Assembly: GCA_964023205.1 (NCBI GenBank)
Contig: OZ026835.1
Location: 37,917,083-37,981,082 of the forward strand
DNA length: 64,000 bases
Direction of reading: 5' to 3'
Source: Lutraria lutraria
Taxonomy: Eukaryota; Mollusca; Bivalvia; Venerida; Mactridae
This document shows, one piece after another, positions 1 through 11,489 of this stretch. Each line of letters opens with the position of its first letter. Position 1 is the first letter of the stretch. The notes beneath the pieces are model-generated. The model had not been told where the DNA came from. It ran no database searches and was given only the letters and a program-made list of their open reading frames with translations. Made by a program: the position numbers and the translations under genes.

Positions 1-657
1 TCCTTATTGAAGAAATACCCAAAATACAGCAAAAAGGCGTTTGATAATGTGGTCACAGGTGATGAAACATGGGTGTATTTTTTCGAACCCAAACGAAAAT
101 GCAGTAATCGAATCTGGGCAATCAAAAACGCCAGGCGCCCTAGCATTGCAAAAAGAATACGCACCGTGAGGAAGGTTTTGTATGTCATATTCTTTGATAA
201 CAAGGGTCCAATCATTCAAATCCCTGTTCCAAAAGGCAAAACGGTCACAGCGAAGTATTATAGAGACGTTGTACTTCGAAAACTTAAGAAAGTCTACAAA
301 CGCCGCCGTCCACGGACAGGTTTGAAGTACCTCAGACTCTTACATGATAATGCGCCAGCACACAAGGCGCGCTTTGTAACGGAGTTTTTGAAGGCAGAAA
401 AGGTCACTGTCCTCCCCCACCCTGCATATTCACCGGACTTGGCCCCCTGTGACTTTTTCTTGTTCCCAAAACTAAAATTTCACCTGTCTGGAAAAAAATA
501 TAAATCAAGAAATGCCCTTGGCTCTGCCATTTACCAGTATCTTATGAGTATACCAATTCAAGAGTACGAAAACTGTTTCCAAAAGTGGATCGATCGGTTG
601 AAACGATGCATAGATGCAGAGGGGGAGTACTTCGAGGGACAGGGCAAAGTAAAATGA
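1..657 (+). CDS. Mariner transposase, C-terminal part, open to window edge
   Basis: Cut-and-paste transposase of the Tc1/mariner superfamily, which acts in the nucleus on terminal inverted repeats. The frame is open from base 1 to the TGA at 655-657, about 218 residues; the N-terminal DNA-binding domain lies beyond the window edge, since full mariner transposases are about 345 residues. The three catalytic aspartates are visible: GDETW near residue 20, LLHDNAPAH, and the last D of SPDLAPCDFF. Exactly 34 residues separate the second and third, the DD34D spacing of mariner proper. There is no stop or frameshift in the visible part, unlike nearly every other coding relic in this window, which suggests a young copy. 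The 3' terminal repeat follows about 45 bp downstream. Motifs and spacing are seen; the family assignment is firm; activity is inference. Confidence 0.95.
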   Translation, partial: SLLKKYPKYSKKAFDNVVTGDETWVYFFEPKRKCSNRIWAIKNARRPSIAKRIRTVRKVLYVIFFDNKGPIIQIPVPKGKTVTAKYYRDVVLRKLKKVYKRRRPRTGLKYLRLLHDNAPAHKARFVTEFLKAEKVTVLPHPAYSPDLAPCDFFLFPKLKFHLSGKKYKSRNALGSAIYQYLMSIPIQEYENCFQKWIDRLKRCIDAEGEYFEGQGKVK

Positions 658-700
658 TCAGAATTACTTCTATCAAAGAGAAATCACCAAAGTAACAATA

Positions 701-722
701 ATTTTGGAACACCCCTCGTATA
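701..722 (+). repeat. 3' terminal inverted repeat of the mariner element
   Basis: The sequence ATTTTGGAACACCCCTCGTA followed by TA reads on the other strand as TACGAGGGGTGTTCC..., the usual style of mariner terminal repeat flanked by a TA target. It lies just after the transposase stop. The matching 5' repeat is outside the window. Confidence 0.75.
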
Positions 723-899
723 AGTCGTTTTAGTATTCCCGTCAAATAGTATATAGTAGTTAGTATGAAGTACTGTAACATATTATTGGCATCAATTGAA
801 ATCTGTGTATTGTGATACAGTAACACTGGTCAAGTTTCAAGACTAAAATATATTTATTACTAAAACCCGAAAAATGTAATGGGCGGAGGTAAATAATGT

Positions 900-968
900 A
901 CCCGATGTGGGGCTCGAACCCGCAACCTGTTTGCAAGTCAGATGCTCTACCGACTGAGTTAATTTGGC
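900..968 (-). tRNA. tRNA-like sequence, Ala(TGC)-like, probably pseudogene
   Basis: On the minus strand a tRNA-shaped sequence has a D-arm with GTCGGTAGAGC, a seven-base loop CTTGCAA giving anticodon TGC, and a good B box (GGTTCGAGCC on the T arm). Defects: only 5 of 7 acceptor pairs form, the anticodon stem has one mismatch, the D stem has ACTC instead of GCTC and the T stem has an A:C. It is best read as a decayed tRNA gene or the head of a SINE. Confidence 0.55.
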
Positions 969-974
969 TGGTTA

Positions 975-1877
975 ATATCCCAGCCTATTTATAAATACAA
1001 ATACTATATAACATTCTGCAACAGAAAATTTTCAAAATATCTAAATGCTGCAATGGTTGTTAGGTAAACACATACTGCACACCAGTTTCTCACCATAGTG
1101 ACCCGGCATGAATTTTGTTCGCAGTCAACAGCTTACATAATATGTTTGTCATAATCTCACTGTAAATGGTGATAGCGAAAATGATCTAAGTTACACACTT
1201 TCAAATGTATACGAAATTCTTGACGAGTTTGAAATACAGTTACCTGCAGGTTAATTACCACTGGGTCAGCTGAAAGGGGTCTGATACATATGTACAAGCA
1301 TTCTGAACCCTATTAAATGGGACAAAGAATAAATAGAGAGAGTCTCGAAATGCTTGTACTTTTGTGTCCGATCCCATTGACAATTACTTTCATAATCTTG
1401 AGTTTGCACATATTAAAGTGAACGCCAAAATATGTGCCTTAAAGCGCTTAAAATCGAAATAAACAATGGTATTATTGTTTAACAGGACACCAGTTTAGCA
1501 TTTAGTTTCATTTTATCAAGGATTAAATATACCACTTGATATAAAGGATTTAAACAAGTGCGCACAATATTGGTTGTAAGCCATTAAAACTTGCTATATA
1601 CTTAATTACTTTTTATCCTAATGCGTATGAATGCCAAGTTGCCAAGAGACAAAAGTATAACACCCCTTGCAGACATTTATGTGGGCTACTACCACTTAAT
1701 GAAGATGAAGCTCTACTGAGAAGATGTCTTTGCAAACATGAATAATAATTAGATGTAAACATGCCTAGACAATAAATCATTAGTGAATCCTTTTTTTATA
1801 CTTATTATATTTGCTGTTATAAAACCACTTTGCTTCGAGTCAGAGTTTATAATTAATACTAATAACTGACTTTTCAG
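975..1877. other. Non-coding stretch, nothing recognised
   Basis: AT-rich sequence without a credible exon, RNA gene or repeat that I can match elsewhere in the window. Confidence 0.5.
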
Positions 1878-2022
1878 GATGGGAAATATCAAGTATGTTG
1901 GTCCTCTCACGAAAGACTTCATTCGGACATTAGTGAAAGAGAGTAGCCAAGACACAGAGTCAATATTCTGGGCAATGTGCACTAAAGCCTTGAATGCAAA
2001 ATTGTCTGTCTTAACAGAAATG
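1878..2022 (+). CDS. Candidate internal exon of an unknown gene
   Basis: A 145-base open segment sits between a good acceptor (TGACTTTTCAG) and a donor (ATG|GTATGC). In the open frame it encodes 48 residues, including GPLTKDFIRTLVKES and SIFWAMCTKALNAKLS, with no stop. The next acceptor (CCTTTCAG at about 2251) would continue in the same phase for six codons (VNRSNF) and then stop, so this could be the end of a gene. I do not recognise the protein. The opposite-strand frame over the same bases looks like a shadow. The splice signals and open frame are seen; that it is expressed is inference. Confidence 0.35.
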
Positions 2023-2910
2023 GTATGCTATAATAATTGATAATTCAATTGTTGTTTTTTAATACATAACATGAGTTAATGTAGATTATTTTCATTAATG
2101 ATATCTACAAAATAAATCCGGAAGATTTGATGATGAAATGATGTGTTACATAACACATTTCATTTTGAAAGGAAATAATACATTGTCAAATTAAATTCTT
2201 TGCATGTTAGAAACATAAATCTCACTATTTATATGCTTTTATACCTTTCAGGTGAATCGATCCAACTTTTGACTCTGATGAAAGTTTTGCTGATGGTGTC
2301 CAAGGGACACAATAACAAAATTTAATATGCCTTGGAAATACTTAAATTTTGTGTCAGCAGCTTGCTCTTTTAACAGAACAGAAGAAACCTGTTATGGTTT
2401 ATTTGTGAATACAGGCAAGAACATTAACCATGCAATCCTTGCCATGGAACACCTTGTGTGACGCACAAACAGACATTTGTGTGCTATTTGTTCCAATGTG
2501 ACTGAAATTTTCCTAGTTAAGAGGAGCAGCTCCCTATTTGAAATTGATGAAGTTTCCAAAATATTCTTCAATGAAACAGAGATTATTTAAAGGTTGCAAA
2601 GTGTTTAAGAAATCAACCCTTGGCAATAACCGTTGGAAGATTTTTGAACTTAAAAAACCAAAGCAACCTACCGGTATCACAAAATTTAATCCATATGGCT
2701 TTGTGCTGTGGATCGAAAAACATGAATGTTTATTGTATTATGAACTGTAAATCATTTAAATGTTAAAAACTTTCTGAAGAAATAATTTATAAGGAAATTA
2801 TTTAATATTGAATTGTGTATAAATTTGTACCGGTCCAACTATCATTCTAGATCAATTATTATAACCCCCACTAGAAACTGGGTTCTAATTTTTTTACGGT
2901 TACCCATGAA

Positions 2911-2991
2911 AGTCAGATCGGGATTCGATCCCGAATCTCCCCAAAGCCAATTACTGGCCTGGGTTGCTCTATCCAATTAAGCTATCTGACC
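2911..2991 (-). tRNA. tRNA-like sequence with aberrant anticodon arm
   Basis: The minus strand has a complementary acceptor (GGTCAGA with TCTGACT, one G:T), a D arm GCTTAATTGGATAGAGC and a perfect five-pair T stem TCGGG/CCCGA with a B box. The anticodon region is abnormal: the best seven-base loop is AGTAATT (TAA at the anticodon position), but base 33 is not T and three extra bases separate it from the D stem. Acceptor and T arm are well kept, so it may be a recent pseudogene or a SINE head rather than a working tRNA. Confidence 0.5.
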
Positions 2992-2999
2992 TTCAAATT

Positions 3000-4526
3000 A
3001 CAGGTAAACTGTAATTCTGTAAGTTGGTTAAATTTATTGAAAAGTGAGGAAATTAACAAGTATAAAACTTTTTTTTAAATAAACAATTGTTATTGAAGAA
3101 TCCCTCGAGATGAGCTGTGTTGAAAGGTTCATGGATTTCTAATTCTACATTTTAGGGAATGCACATTAGTCCTTAATATGAGAATGAAGTAGTGGGTTGA
3201 AGCCTCTTTTGGGAACGAATTCTTGTCTGAAATTCGGGAATGAAATTTTAAGGCGTAAGTTGGAATGCATGGTAACAAAGAAATTTTCAGAGGGTATAAG
3301 GCACCCTTTACGGGCTACAATTATATAAAGAAAACCTCTGAGTATAAATAGTAAATAAAGGTCTGAAGGCCTGAAATGAGATGAATTTTATGATGCATGG
3401 ATATCTCTGAGTCGATATAAAATTTAAAACTGTATCAATAATTCTGTCCGAAACGAAGACCTAGTATTGTTTATTTAATAAAATATAAAAGTTAAAGGAT
3501 TATATAGCCTGTTTAACCCTTTACTTCATAGCCCTAGGCAATATACATACTACATATACTGAAAGTGGATCAGATAACCTTGGTACACTGTCTTCATACA
3601 GGTTATTGGGAAATACTACTGTTTTGACACATGTCCACTTCATCACTGGTTTATTATACTAAATATTAATCCCATCAAATTATCGTAAATATAAAAGTTG
3701 TTCATAATTTATAATTAATAACCTTTTTATGGTGTCATTTTTGTAACTGTTGGATAAATATTAAAAGAAATAAAGGGGAACAAAAATTGCAAATAATTCT
3801 GTAAGCTTATTTTTGCCTTTTCTGGTCTTTTTTCTATTGACACCTTGTCAATTTATCACTTTATTCTATTGCTAAATAATGGTTTTATGATTTCTGAATT
3901 ATGTACAAAAACTTTGACCTAGTTGATCATAATTTGGCATGTTAAATGTGGTGGACTATGTTTTTGACTTATCTTCAATTGCAAGACCAACCACGTAGAT
4001 TAAATCTATGTTCAAATAAGTAGCATGTGCCAGGTAAAAAGGTATTGGAAGGGGGTCATAAAACACCAAGGTGACGCATTATTTTGATAATTATACACTG
4101 AGAGTGTTCTGTCGACTTAATTCCATTGATGTCTGCATCAATTAACACCGAATTCGTTATGTTTTAAATTGTTTATCACACGCATTCGAAGCGAGTCATT
4201 GTTACTTGAATATTGTTTATATCAAAGACGAGTAAAGCGGTCGTATACGACTTTTACTGCATCAAATTTGTTTGATGATACGGAATAAAGGATACTATTT
4301 ACGTTTGTTTCGACAAATCTCCTAGCATAATTGATGTCAAGAATGAACTGTGTGCTTGCAGACTTCTGTGTTCATGATACGTCGAGTGATCGGCGCATGG
4401 CTCGTTTTGTGTTTACATTCACTGAATAATAGACGAAATATGTTTGTTCAAGGAATATTGGTAATAATAATTTTCGGAATAAAAAATCGGCGATATTTCG
4501 AAGGGAAAGGTATCTGTTTCGGTTAA
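3000..4526. other. Non-coding AT-rich stretch
   Basis: No gene or repeat unit that I can support. Several short A/T runs only. Confidence 0.45.
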
Positions 4527-5054
4527 ACAACGAAGTCTAGTCTAAACGCTAGAAACCCATTATCTTATAGGGGCATTTCATTAGCATCATCTATTTACAA
4601 GTTATATTGTTATATTTTGAACAGTAGATTAAGTAACTGGTCGGAATCAAATAATATCATTATCGATGAACAGAATGGGTTTAGGCAGAAACGCAGTACT
4701 ATCGATCAGCTTTCTACACTTACTATTATTATTGATACAAGGAAAAAATTAAAACGTTCTACTTTTTGCACATTTATAGATTTTAAAAAAGCATATGACT
4801 ATATAAATCGTGACTTGTTCTGGAAAAAATTGTTTGATTTGGGTATTAAAGGTAAAATGTCAACAACCATACAATCGATATATTCATCAGTTTCATCTTT
4901 TGTCAGAGTAAACGGTCTATGTACTGATTGGTTCAATGTAAAATCGGGATTACGTCAGGGTTGTATAATATCTCCCCTTTTGTTTAATTTATTTATTAAT
5001 GACCTATATATAATTTTTGTTTTATGTTATGTGCAATATATGTTGTATATATAG
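4527..5054 (+). pseudogene. LINE reverse transcriptase fragment
   Basis: Part of the reverse transcriptase of a non-LTR retrotransposon. The open frame begins after a TAA at 4524, upstream of the first possible start codon, and carries conserved RT landmarks in order: YRGISLASSIYKLYC, NGFRQKRSTIDQL, FIDFKKAYDYINRDLFW (motif A with its aspartate), then GLRQGCIISPLLFNLFINDL (motif B). It ends before the catalytic YADD of motif C, and the following sequence (TGTATATATAGATGAGACTTGAATAAAGAAATAAA) looks like the 3' end of such an element. The copy is thus 5'-truncated and internally deleted from motif B to the tail. The clade is not certain from this length. Confidence 0.85.
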
Positions 5055-5059
5055 ATGAG

Positions 5060-5600
5060 ACTTGAATAAAGAAATAAATACGAATTGATTTGGTTGGTAG
5101 AGTCATATATATTGTTCGTCAATAAATAAGTCCAGTCCACTAGAAGATTAAATCTGATATGATAATTTGTCACACGTGTCCGCTGTAAAAACAATGCGGC
5201 CCCATAAAACTCCAGGTGAAATTAAAATTTGATAATAATTAGGGACCCATACTGTCAGCCAACTTAATCCCATTGGTACCGCATCAATTAGCGTTAGTAA
5301 CAGCTTCGATGGTATTTGCTTGGTGACCGTGTGCGGATGAGTGTTTGGACTGCGTGCAGTATCGCTCTATTAGATTAGCGAGTAACGAAAAAGACCGAAA
5401 AAATGTAGTCCGAAGCGTTCCCTAAGATTACTGTACAGAGCATTGCAGTGTTGAAAGTGATCGCTATATAAGAAGAATTTTCAAGTAAATTAATCTCATA
5501 AAAATAAGAAGTTGTTAATTATGGTTTATGTTAATTTACAAAGTTTCCTCCCATTACTAGAATACTGAAATATACTTTCAAATATGGGAATACACAGGGC
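5060..5600. other. Non-coding stretch
   Basis: Nothing recognised between the LINE fragment and the small inverted-repeat element. Confidence 0.45.
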
Positions 5601-5603
5601 TGT

Positions 5604-5767
5604 ACAGTCAAACCTTTAAACCATGGTTGCCCCTGGGAAAGTCATTACATGGCCTTATTGACAGATGGCCTTTGTTCTAGTCATTTTGTTTTAAATTATC
5701 GATTGTGTTTTTTTTTCCAAAGAATGGCCTTTATCCAAAAGTGGCTGTTTACACAGGTTTGACTGTG
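5604..5767. mobile_element. Small MITE-like element, ends ACAGTCAAACC / GGTTTGACTGT
   Basis: A 164-bp segment begins with ACAGTCAAACC and ends with the inverted form GGTTTGACTGT. Inside are the words TGGCCTTATTGACAG and ATGGCCTTTATCC. A related element with the same design lies at 60170-60348. Confidence 0.6.
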
Positions 5768-5769
5768 TT

Positions 5770-6540
5770 ATATTTGTATACATGGAAGGGTATTAATCAT
5801 TATATATAATCAGTAATTTTTAGGGGGATTTTCAAAAGTACCTGTGGCTTTCTCCAAGGGTTTTTTGCGTGATAAATCAGGAATAGAGAAAAAATATGAA
5901 TAAAACCATCAACTGAGAGAGTGACTACTTAGCAATTTCATTGCATTACAAGATGCAATATAAACTATTAGGGTGACAAATGGTGTCCTTGGTCAGTCTA
6001 TTTCTTTCAGGACTTAGTTATTGGACATCTTTATTTTTTCTAGAGGGAAATATGACTTCATTTTTGGGACAAAATAAAGCATTTTAGGGAAAACATCTTT
6101 CTGGCCTAGGGGAAACAGCCTGTATAATGATATGTATATATGCAATGATATACCAACTGGTATAGTATGATACAGAATCCGGCCGACACACATGCATGTA
6201 CGTATCGCGGTACAACACCATATACCCCAGTATTTTATTTTATAATTGGGCATATTATCCAATGAATCAAATGAATAGACACAATCTTTAATTTTGTTTT
6301 GAACTATCAAAGACTTATTCATCCCTATGAATAAAAATTATTAATTATTTGCAGACTTCTTCAATAGACCTATGTTGTAGTATTTCTTGGTACAGTGTGC
6401 AAGACTGATAGTTTATCTATTGATACTGACAGCCATCTACTGGTTCACTATATAAATGATCTGCCTTACACAGTTATTTATCCAGTCACTTCCGGCAAAA
6501 TCGACCAGATAACGGGGTGCCGAATAAACTTTGCTTTATT
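5770..6540. other. Non-coding stretch
   Basis: No supported gene. The minus-strand open frame at 6014-6322 has no homology that I recognise and low-complexity composition. Confidence 0.4.
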
Positions 6541-6543
6541 AGG

Positions 6544-6589
6544 TCACCTGACCACGTGACAATTGATAAACCATCACCTGACCACGTGA
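6544..6589. promoter_or_regulatory. Duplicated CACCTGACCACGTGA motif (paired CACGTG E-boxes)
   Basis: The 15-base word CACCTGACCACGTGA occurs twice, 31 bp apart, each with the palindromic E-box CACGTG. It lies about 0.5 kb upstream of the recombinase gene. A regulatory role is inference. Confidence 0.35.
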
Positions 6590-6899
6590 TCTGACGGACT
6601 ATTTTTTATGGCAAGCGTCGCGATGTCACAGACTTTCCGGCGTTAATTGTCAAAGCGATTTATGTCTTAATATACGCCTTTTTCTGTACGTTGCATGCAA
6701 TAAAATATTTCAAAATCCAAATATGTTCCGTTTTCATTCAATTGTTCCGCATAATAGCAGATTAATAGAGAATCGGCCTGGTTATTGACACCAATGCAAG
6801 CGCCTATAGTATTCTCATGTACACATTCCATAGTAAACACTACGAGTTTGCCTTTCACGAAGCATAACGTCATTGGAAAATAATGCGGTAGATTTTACC

Positions 6900-8884
6900 C
6901 TCATATGGGAGGAATTGATGATAGAGAACCCTGAAATCAGTGATTTTGTGGAATTACTTCCAGAGCTACCATTACCAACAGCAAATTAACAGAATCACGA
7001 GAATGACCAACAAGTTGATCAACAGCCTGAGCAAGCTAGCCATGAATTTGTTTCTGTTTCAACTTTAGACGTAAGAAATTTTATTGACAATGAAGAACAT
7101 AAAAATACAAAGATTTTTAGCTGCTAAAGGGGAAAGTCGTGACTTCACTAAGCTTGCACCTGAATATTTGGATGAGCATGTTGCAGGATTCATTCGTTCA
7201 GTGCGTAAACCTAATGTTGAGGATTATGAACCATCATCTATCCGAGGCATGATGTCCAGTATTGATAGAAAACTAAAACGACATGGCTATTCCAATCAAA
7301 TTCAAACATGTTTCAACTGACCCGTGATGCACTCCGTGCAAAGCAAAAGCAACTAAAACGCCAGGGCAAAGGCAACAAGCCTCAAAGGTCGAATCCTATA
7401 ACTGATCAGGAGATTGACACACTGTTCCAGAAACAAATATTGGGAACGAAATCTGCAAAATCTTTACTGAACTCCATATGGCTCAACAATTGTATCTTGT
7501 TTGGTTTAAGAGGCACCAAAGAGAATTATGATCTAAGGTGTAGTATTTTCAATCCGATCCATAATATAATACGTTCATTGCAATAGAAATATCTATTATC
7601 CTGCAAATTCAGACATATTTTACAAAAAAAACACAGGCCTAAAAACTGTTTGTTTCCAGTATCCTGAGTGACTAACCATGAAATTAAAGCAAAGCATTTT
7701 GTTTAAATACAGACAATATAATGATCAATTAAATTATTCATTTCAAAACCAAACACAGAATAGGTACTTGTTGGAATACTATTTCCCCGAATTTAAAATT
7801 AACTCAGAACTTAAAATGTACCTAATAGATATGTCCTCCATCCACAGTTTTATTCTTTAGACAACTGCAAGGTTATATCTGCAGTAACCGTCTGAATATG
7901 CATCGATTTCTATAATTCATTTTCAAAAGTTTTTCAGTAGTCACTTTACGTAAAGCTGGTACCTATGTTTAGTTCTGCAGTTTTAGGTTCTTAGTAGAAT
8001 TCAGATTTCATAATTATGTTCACTTTTACTGTCAGAACGTCAGATGGGGCGATGTGCAAGTTTTGACTGGATCCGATGGTCTTGAATATCTTGAGCTACA
8101 AGAGAGGCAGACCAAAACTCATACAGGAACTAACATCTGTGATGTCCGTGAGGTGACACCCAAAATATATGCAACACCGGAAGACTCGGAGAGATGTCCA
8201 GTGGAAATGTTCAAACTGTATGCTTCTAAACGACATAGTGACTTTTGTCAATCAGATGATCCATTCTATATTTCTCCTCGTACATCTTCTCAAAGAAATT
8301 TAATGAAACATGCTTAATGAAAAGTAAAATTGATGAAAAGAAACTTGATGGTCTACTAAAAGTCATGGCAAAGGAAGGTGGTCTTGACATGAAAAAGCGT
8401 TTGACCAACCATTCCACCCGGAAATTAAGTACAGAAGCTTCGAGATTCTGGTATTGCCCCAACCGACATAATGCAAATCAGTGGTCATAAAAATGTTCAG
8501 TCGGTTCTTAATTACTCAGCTATGTCTGAAGATAAACAAAAGGAATGCTCTAAAATCTTATCTTCAGTCAGGTCAAGGCCATCTTCCACAGCCATCTTCC
8601 CGTTGGTAACAGCTCCGATCCTACCGCAATCTCACAGATCATGCACATTAGAATCACCAAATTCTGACAATACTACTGGCCCGGTTTATGCCTTGGAGCC
8701 TACAATTACTCAGTTTACTAATAACTTGTCAGTACCCCACCCAGTCTCTCAGATACATGATCAACAAATTAGAGGAAATCCTATCTCAGTTCAGAATGAC
8801 AATCTTACTGTCAACACTCACATGAATTCCTTGTTTTCTGGTGCAGTTTTGAATATCCAGAACTTCAATTTGAACATGGAATAA
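6900..8884 (+). pseudogene. Crypton/KIAA1958-type tyrosine recombinase gene, frameshifted
   Basis: Tyrosine recombinase of the kind carried by Crypton DNA transposons and by their domesticated relatives (KIAA1958 and ZMYM-type proteins). Order along the gene: an acidic N-terminal part (about 6911-7080, with one TAA), FLAAKGESRDFTKLAPEYL, VRKPNVEDYEPSSIRGMMSS (7200-7260), FQLTRDALRAKQKQLKRQGK, LNNCILFGLRGTKENYDLR with the first catalytic arginine, an intron, then LQERQTKTHTG, ERCPVEMFKLYASKR, TNHSTRK (HxxR box), SGHKNVQSVLNYSAMS with the last histidine and the tyrosine nucleophile, and a Ser/Thr/Pro-rich tail to the TAA at 8882. All catalytic positions are present. The frame changes near 7310, 8315 and 8455 and the N-terminus is interrupted near 7110, so as read it is a pseudogene unless those sites are errors or further introns. 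AATAAA-like signals follow near 9029. Confidence 0.85.
7538..8043 (+). other. Probable spliceosomal intron within the recombinase gene
   Basis: Coding similarity stops at ENYDLR and resumes at WGDVQVL. Removing 506 bp from AG|GTGTAG to CGTCAG|A joins an AG+A arginine codon in frame. The interior has multiple stops, and a pyrimidine-rich run (TTCACTTTTACTG) precedes the acceptor. The phase match supports an intron rather than a random insertion. Confidence 0.65.
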
Positions 8885-8889
8885 CTTAG

Positions 8890-9640
8890 TAAAGTCCTTA
8901 TATGGTGCGTTTGTAACACATGTGTTTTGATTTTGACTTGACAGATTCATTCATACTCGAAAAATAACACTACGCATTTACTTGCAATGATTTGTTTTAT
9001 GAATTGTTTATGTACTCATTGACATGTTAATAAATACATATTTAACATATTTGCTCGTTTGTGACAGAAATTGAACAGAATCGCATCGGTATATTGGAAC
9101 TATATTTTATCGCGGAATATTAGCTACCGTAAATATAAGGCCACTAAATGACGTCATAATCTCGGGTCTTTCCGACAGTTTACTCAAATGATAGTTGTGA
9201 CACGAATCAAAAGGATAGTTCAGTAATATTTAGTGACAGGATAAATAGAATAATAGGCTAGTGCCGTGGATGAAAAGGTTTATCTGGCAAGGCGGAGGAA
9301 TTTATCGGGTGAGCCGAAGGTCTAGATTCGAAGACTGACAATTATGCCGAATAGTAGTATAGGGCTAATCAAGCAAAATATACAAACCTCTATCTCTGTT
9401 TATGTATGAATTGATACTGAACAATAACAATAATGGAACAAATATGAACATTTAACTACTTCTATAACAACCTTTAGCTGCCCTTAGTCTTGACATAGAA
9501 ATACTTTAATTTTTTAACATCAAAATAGGTCGCCAAATCACATGTCTTTTTAATTCAACATAAAACAAAGCGAATTCTTTACAGTATTCAATTTTACTAC
9601 AGCGAAATATAGCATTATATTGCATGCGTTTGCCCTTAAT
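8890..9640. other. Non-coding downstream region with a CRE-like palindrome
   Basis: After the recombinase 3' end no gene is seen. ATGACGTCAT, a consensus CRE palindrome, lies at 9147-9156. Nothing else can be supported. Confidence 0.4.
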
Positions 9641-10125
9641 TTTTAAAGTAAGATCTTCTACTTGCAATTACCGTTCTCCAAACAGAAGTTGTTTTGAAAT
9701 GCTTTTCCGGTATACGGTATACCTGGCCAGTCCAGCGGACTTGTGTCTTCTGTAGGATGGCGTAGATCAAGGTGAGTTTGGAACGATATAGGACCTCCGT
9801 GTTTCCCACCTTATGTTCAGCATTCTGCGGATGCATGTCATGTGGAAGTGGTTTAGTTTCCTTGCATGTCTTGTAGAACAGTCCATATCTCGCAAGCATA
9901 TACGGCGAGGTCATGACAACAGCTTTGTACACACAGATCTTTCTTTCTCGTTTGATACGTCTACTTCATGACTGATGTACGTAGTCTGCCGAATGCAGCA
10001 CTGGCCTTCGCTATACTGCAGTTTATCGCATCGTCAATGTGTGCAGCTGTGGACAGTGTGCTTCCTACAGTTGTAATTTTGTCAACAATATTCAGTGTCT
10101 TTCACAAGTAGTGTGGATTGTGAAT
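9640..10125 (-). pseudogene. LINE C-terminal relic (post-RT region)
   Basis: On the minus strand this reads as the region downstream of the RT domain of a non-LTR element, in order: VGSTLSTAAHIDDA, IAKASAAFGRLRTSVMK, KICVYKAVV, then NTEVLYRSKLTLIYAILQ and RWTGQVYRIPEKH. This series (lineage of GSTL.., AKASAAFGRLR, Y.AV, NTEVL, RW.GHV.R) is familiar from LINE-encoded endonuclease-reverse transcriptases in invertebrates. Stops (TAA near 9880, TAG near 9969) and frame changes show that it is dead. The RT catalytic core is absent, so it is a short relic. Confidence 0.75.
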
Positions 10126-10129
10126 GTTG

Positions 10130-11480
10130 CTTCTTTGGAGCTGGTTGGTGTAGTACTTCTGCTTACTGTTTGCTGATTGTCCGCTAAAAGTTGTCACAGG
10201 CTCTTGAAAATTGGCAATTTAGCATTTAGTGCGGAGTCAACAGCAAACAGCAGGTCACGAATTATGGAGTAGTTCGTGACTTTGGTCCGTTATTTGCAAG
10301 GTATCAGTTAAGGTATCTCTTTCAATCAGCAGCTGAAATTAATGTAGTGGTAAAATCCAGGATATTAAGTGATAATAGTTTAATTAATGAATTTCAATGT
10401 TAGGATTCTCAGATAAGAAGTTGATATCATGTTTTATGTTTTACATGTATTGTATTTTTTTACTATAAATTGTATGTATACAATTTAATGTTAATAAAAT
10501 AATATGTTATGTTATTAAATAACTTTTCCTAAAGGTCGATTTTTGATAAGAATTTCACTCAGTTCTTTGATCTGACAGCATTTTCAAATGCATGTAGTCT
10601 AGGATTATAAAATCGACTAACAAGGAGCAAGAAACACTTACCTTTCAAATTTAGCCAATAAAAAAATATTATATAGTTTTTTTTAAACAACATTTGTTTT
10701 GAATCATCAAATACTAGTATAAATGGAGAAAAAATAGTTACCTTATTTTAAGTCGTTAAAGTTATTTTTATCTAGGATTAACTGCTATTTCAGGATTGCA
10801 AATGATTTCAAGTGATCGTATAGATAAACAAATACATGGACATAGAAATGTTTCTGGTATAAGAGAAAAAGATTCAATTCTGTTTCTTTATTGTAAACGA
10901 AAAAGTACAGTCTCGCTGTTTGTTTACAAAATTAAAGAACTTGCCCAACTTGTATTTGGGATAAAACTTTGGACATTAAGTTGATTTGACCGAATAACAT
11001 GCCTGATATGTCAATAAGCTCTTAGGAAAACGGGGGTAATGTGAAATTTTTTAACAAGTATACTTATATTCAAAATGGAAGATGACCTTTGCAACTTATC
11101 AGAATTCTTCTTGATACTATTTTGATAAAAGCAGATACAAAATCAAGTAATTTGTGAAAAAGATATTTCGTGTAAAGACAGATAATAATGAGAGGGATTC
11201 GTTCATTAGCCTGATAGTATATTCGCTTCCAGGAGCAGGAATATCATTTTTGAAAGTTTCCCATTCAAAAGTTTTCGAAGTTCCTACAATTACATTTGAG
11301 CATATGTAAAGCACTTTTTTGAACATTTTATAGTTAAACGATACATTCAAATGGAATGTTCGCAAATCACGCAGTTGTTCAATGTTCCCAAGAATATAAT
11401 AGTTACATAGAAAAATGTTGTAAAAATAATTTAGAATGAAAAGTTGACAATATTGAAACTTCGGAAAGACATGAGTTTTT
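10130..11480. other. Non-coding stretch
   Basis: AT-rich; no credible coding exon. The open frame at 10796-10984 has no recognisable motif. Confidence 0.4.
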
Positions 11481-11489
11481 TTCAGAAGA

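Noticed and set aside
6480..9340. Terminal inverted repeats around the recombinase gene
   Set aside because: Comparing the left (6480-6600) and right (9100-9340) flanks gave no convincing inverted match; Cryptons are not expected to have them.
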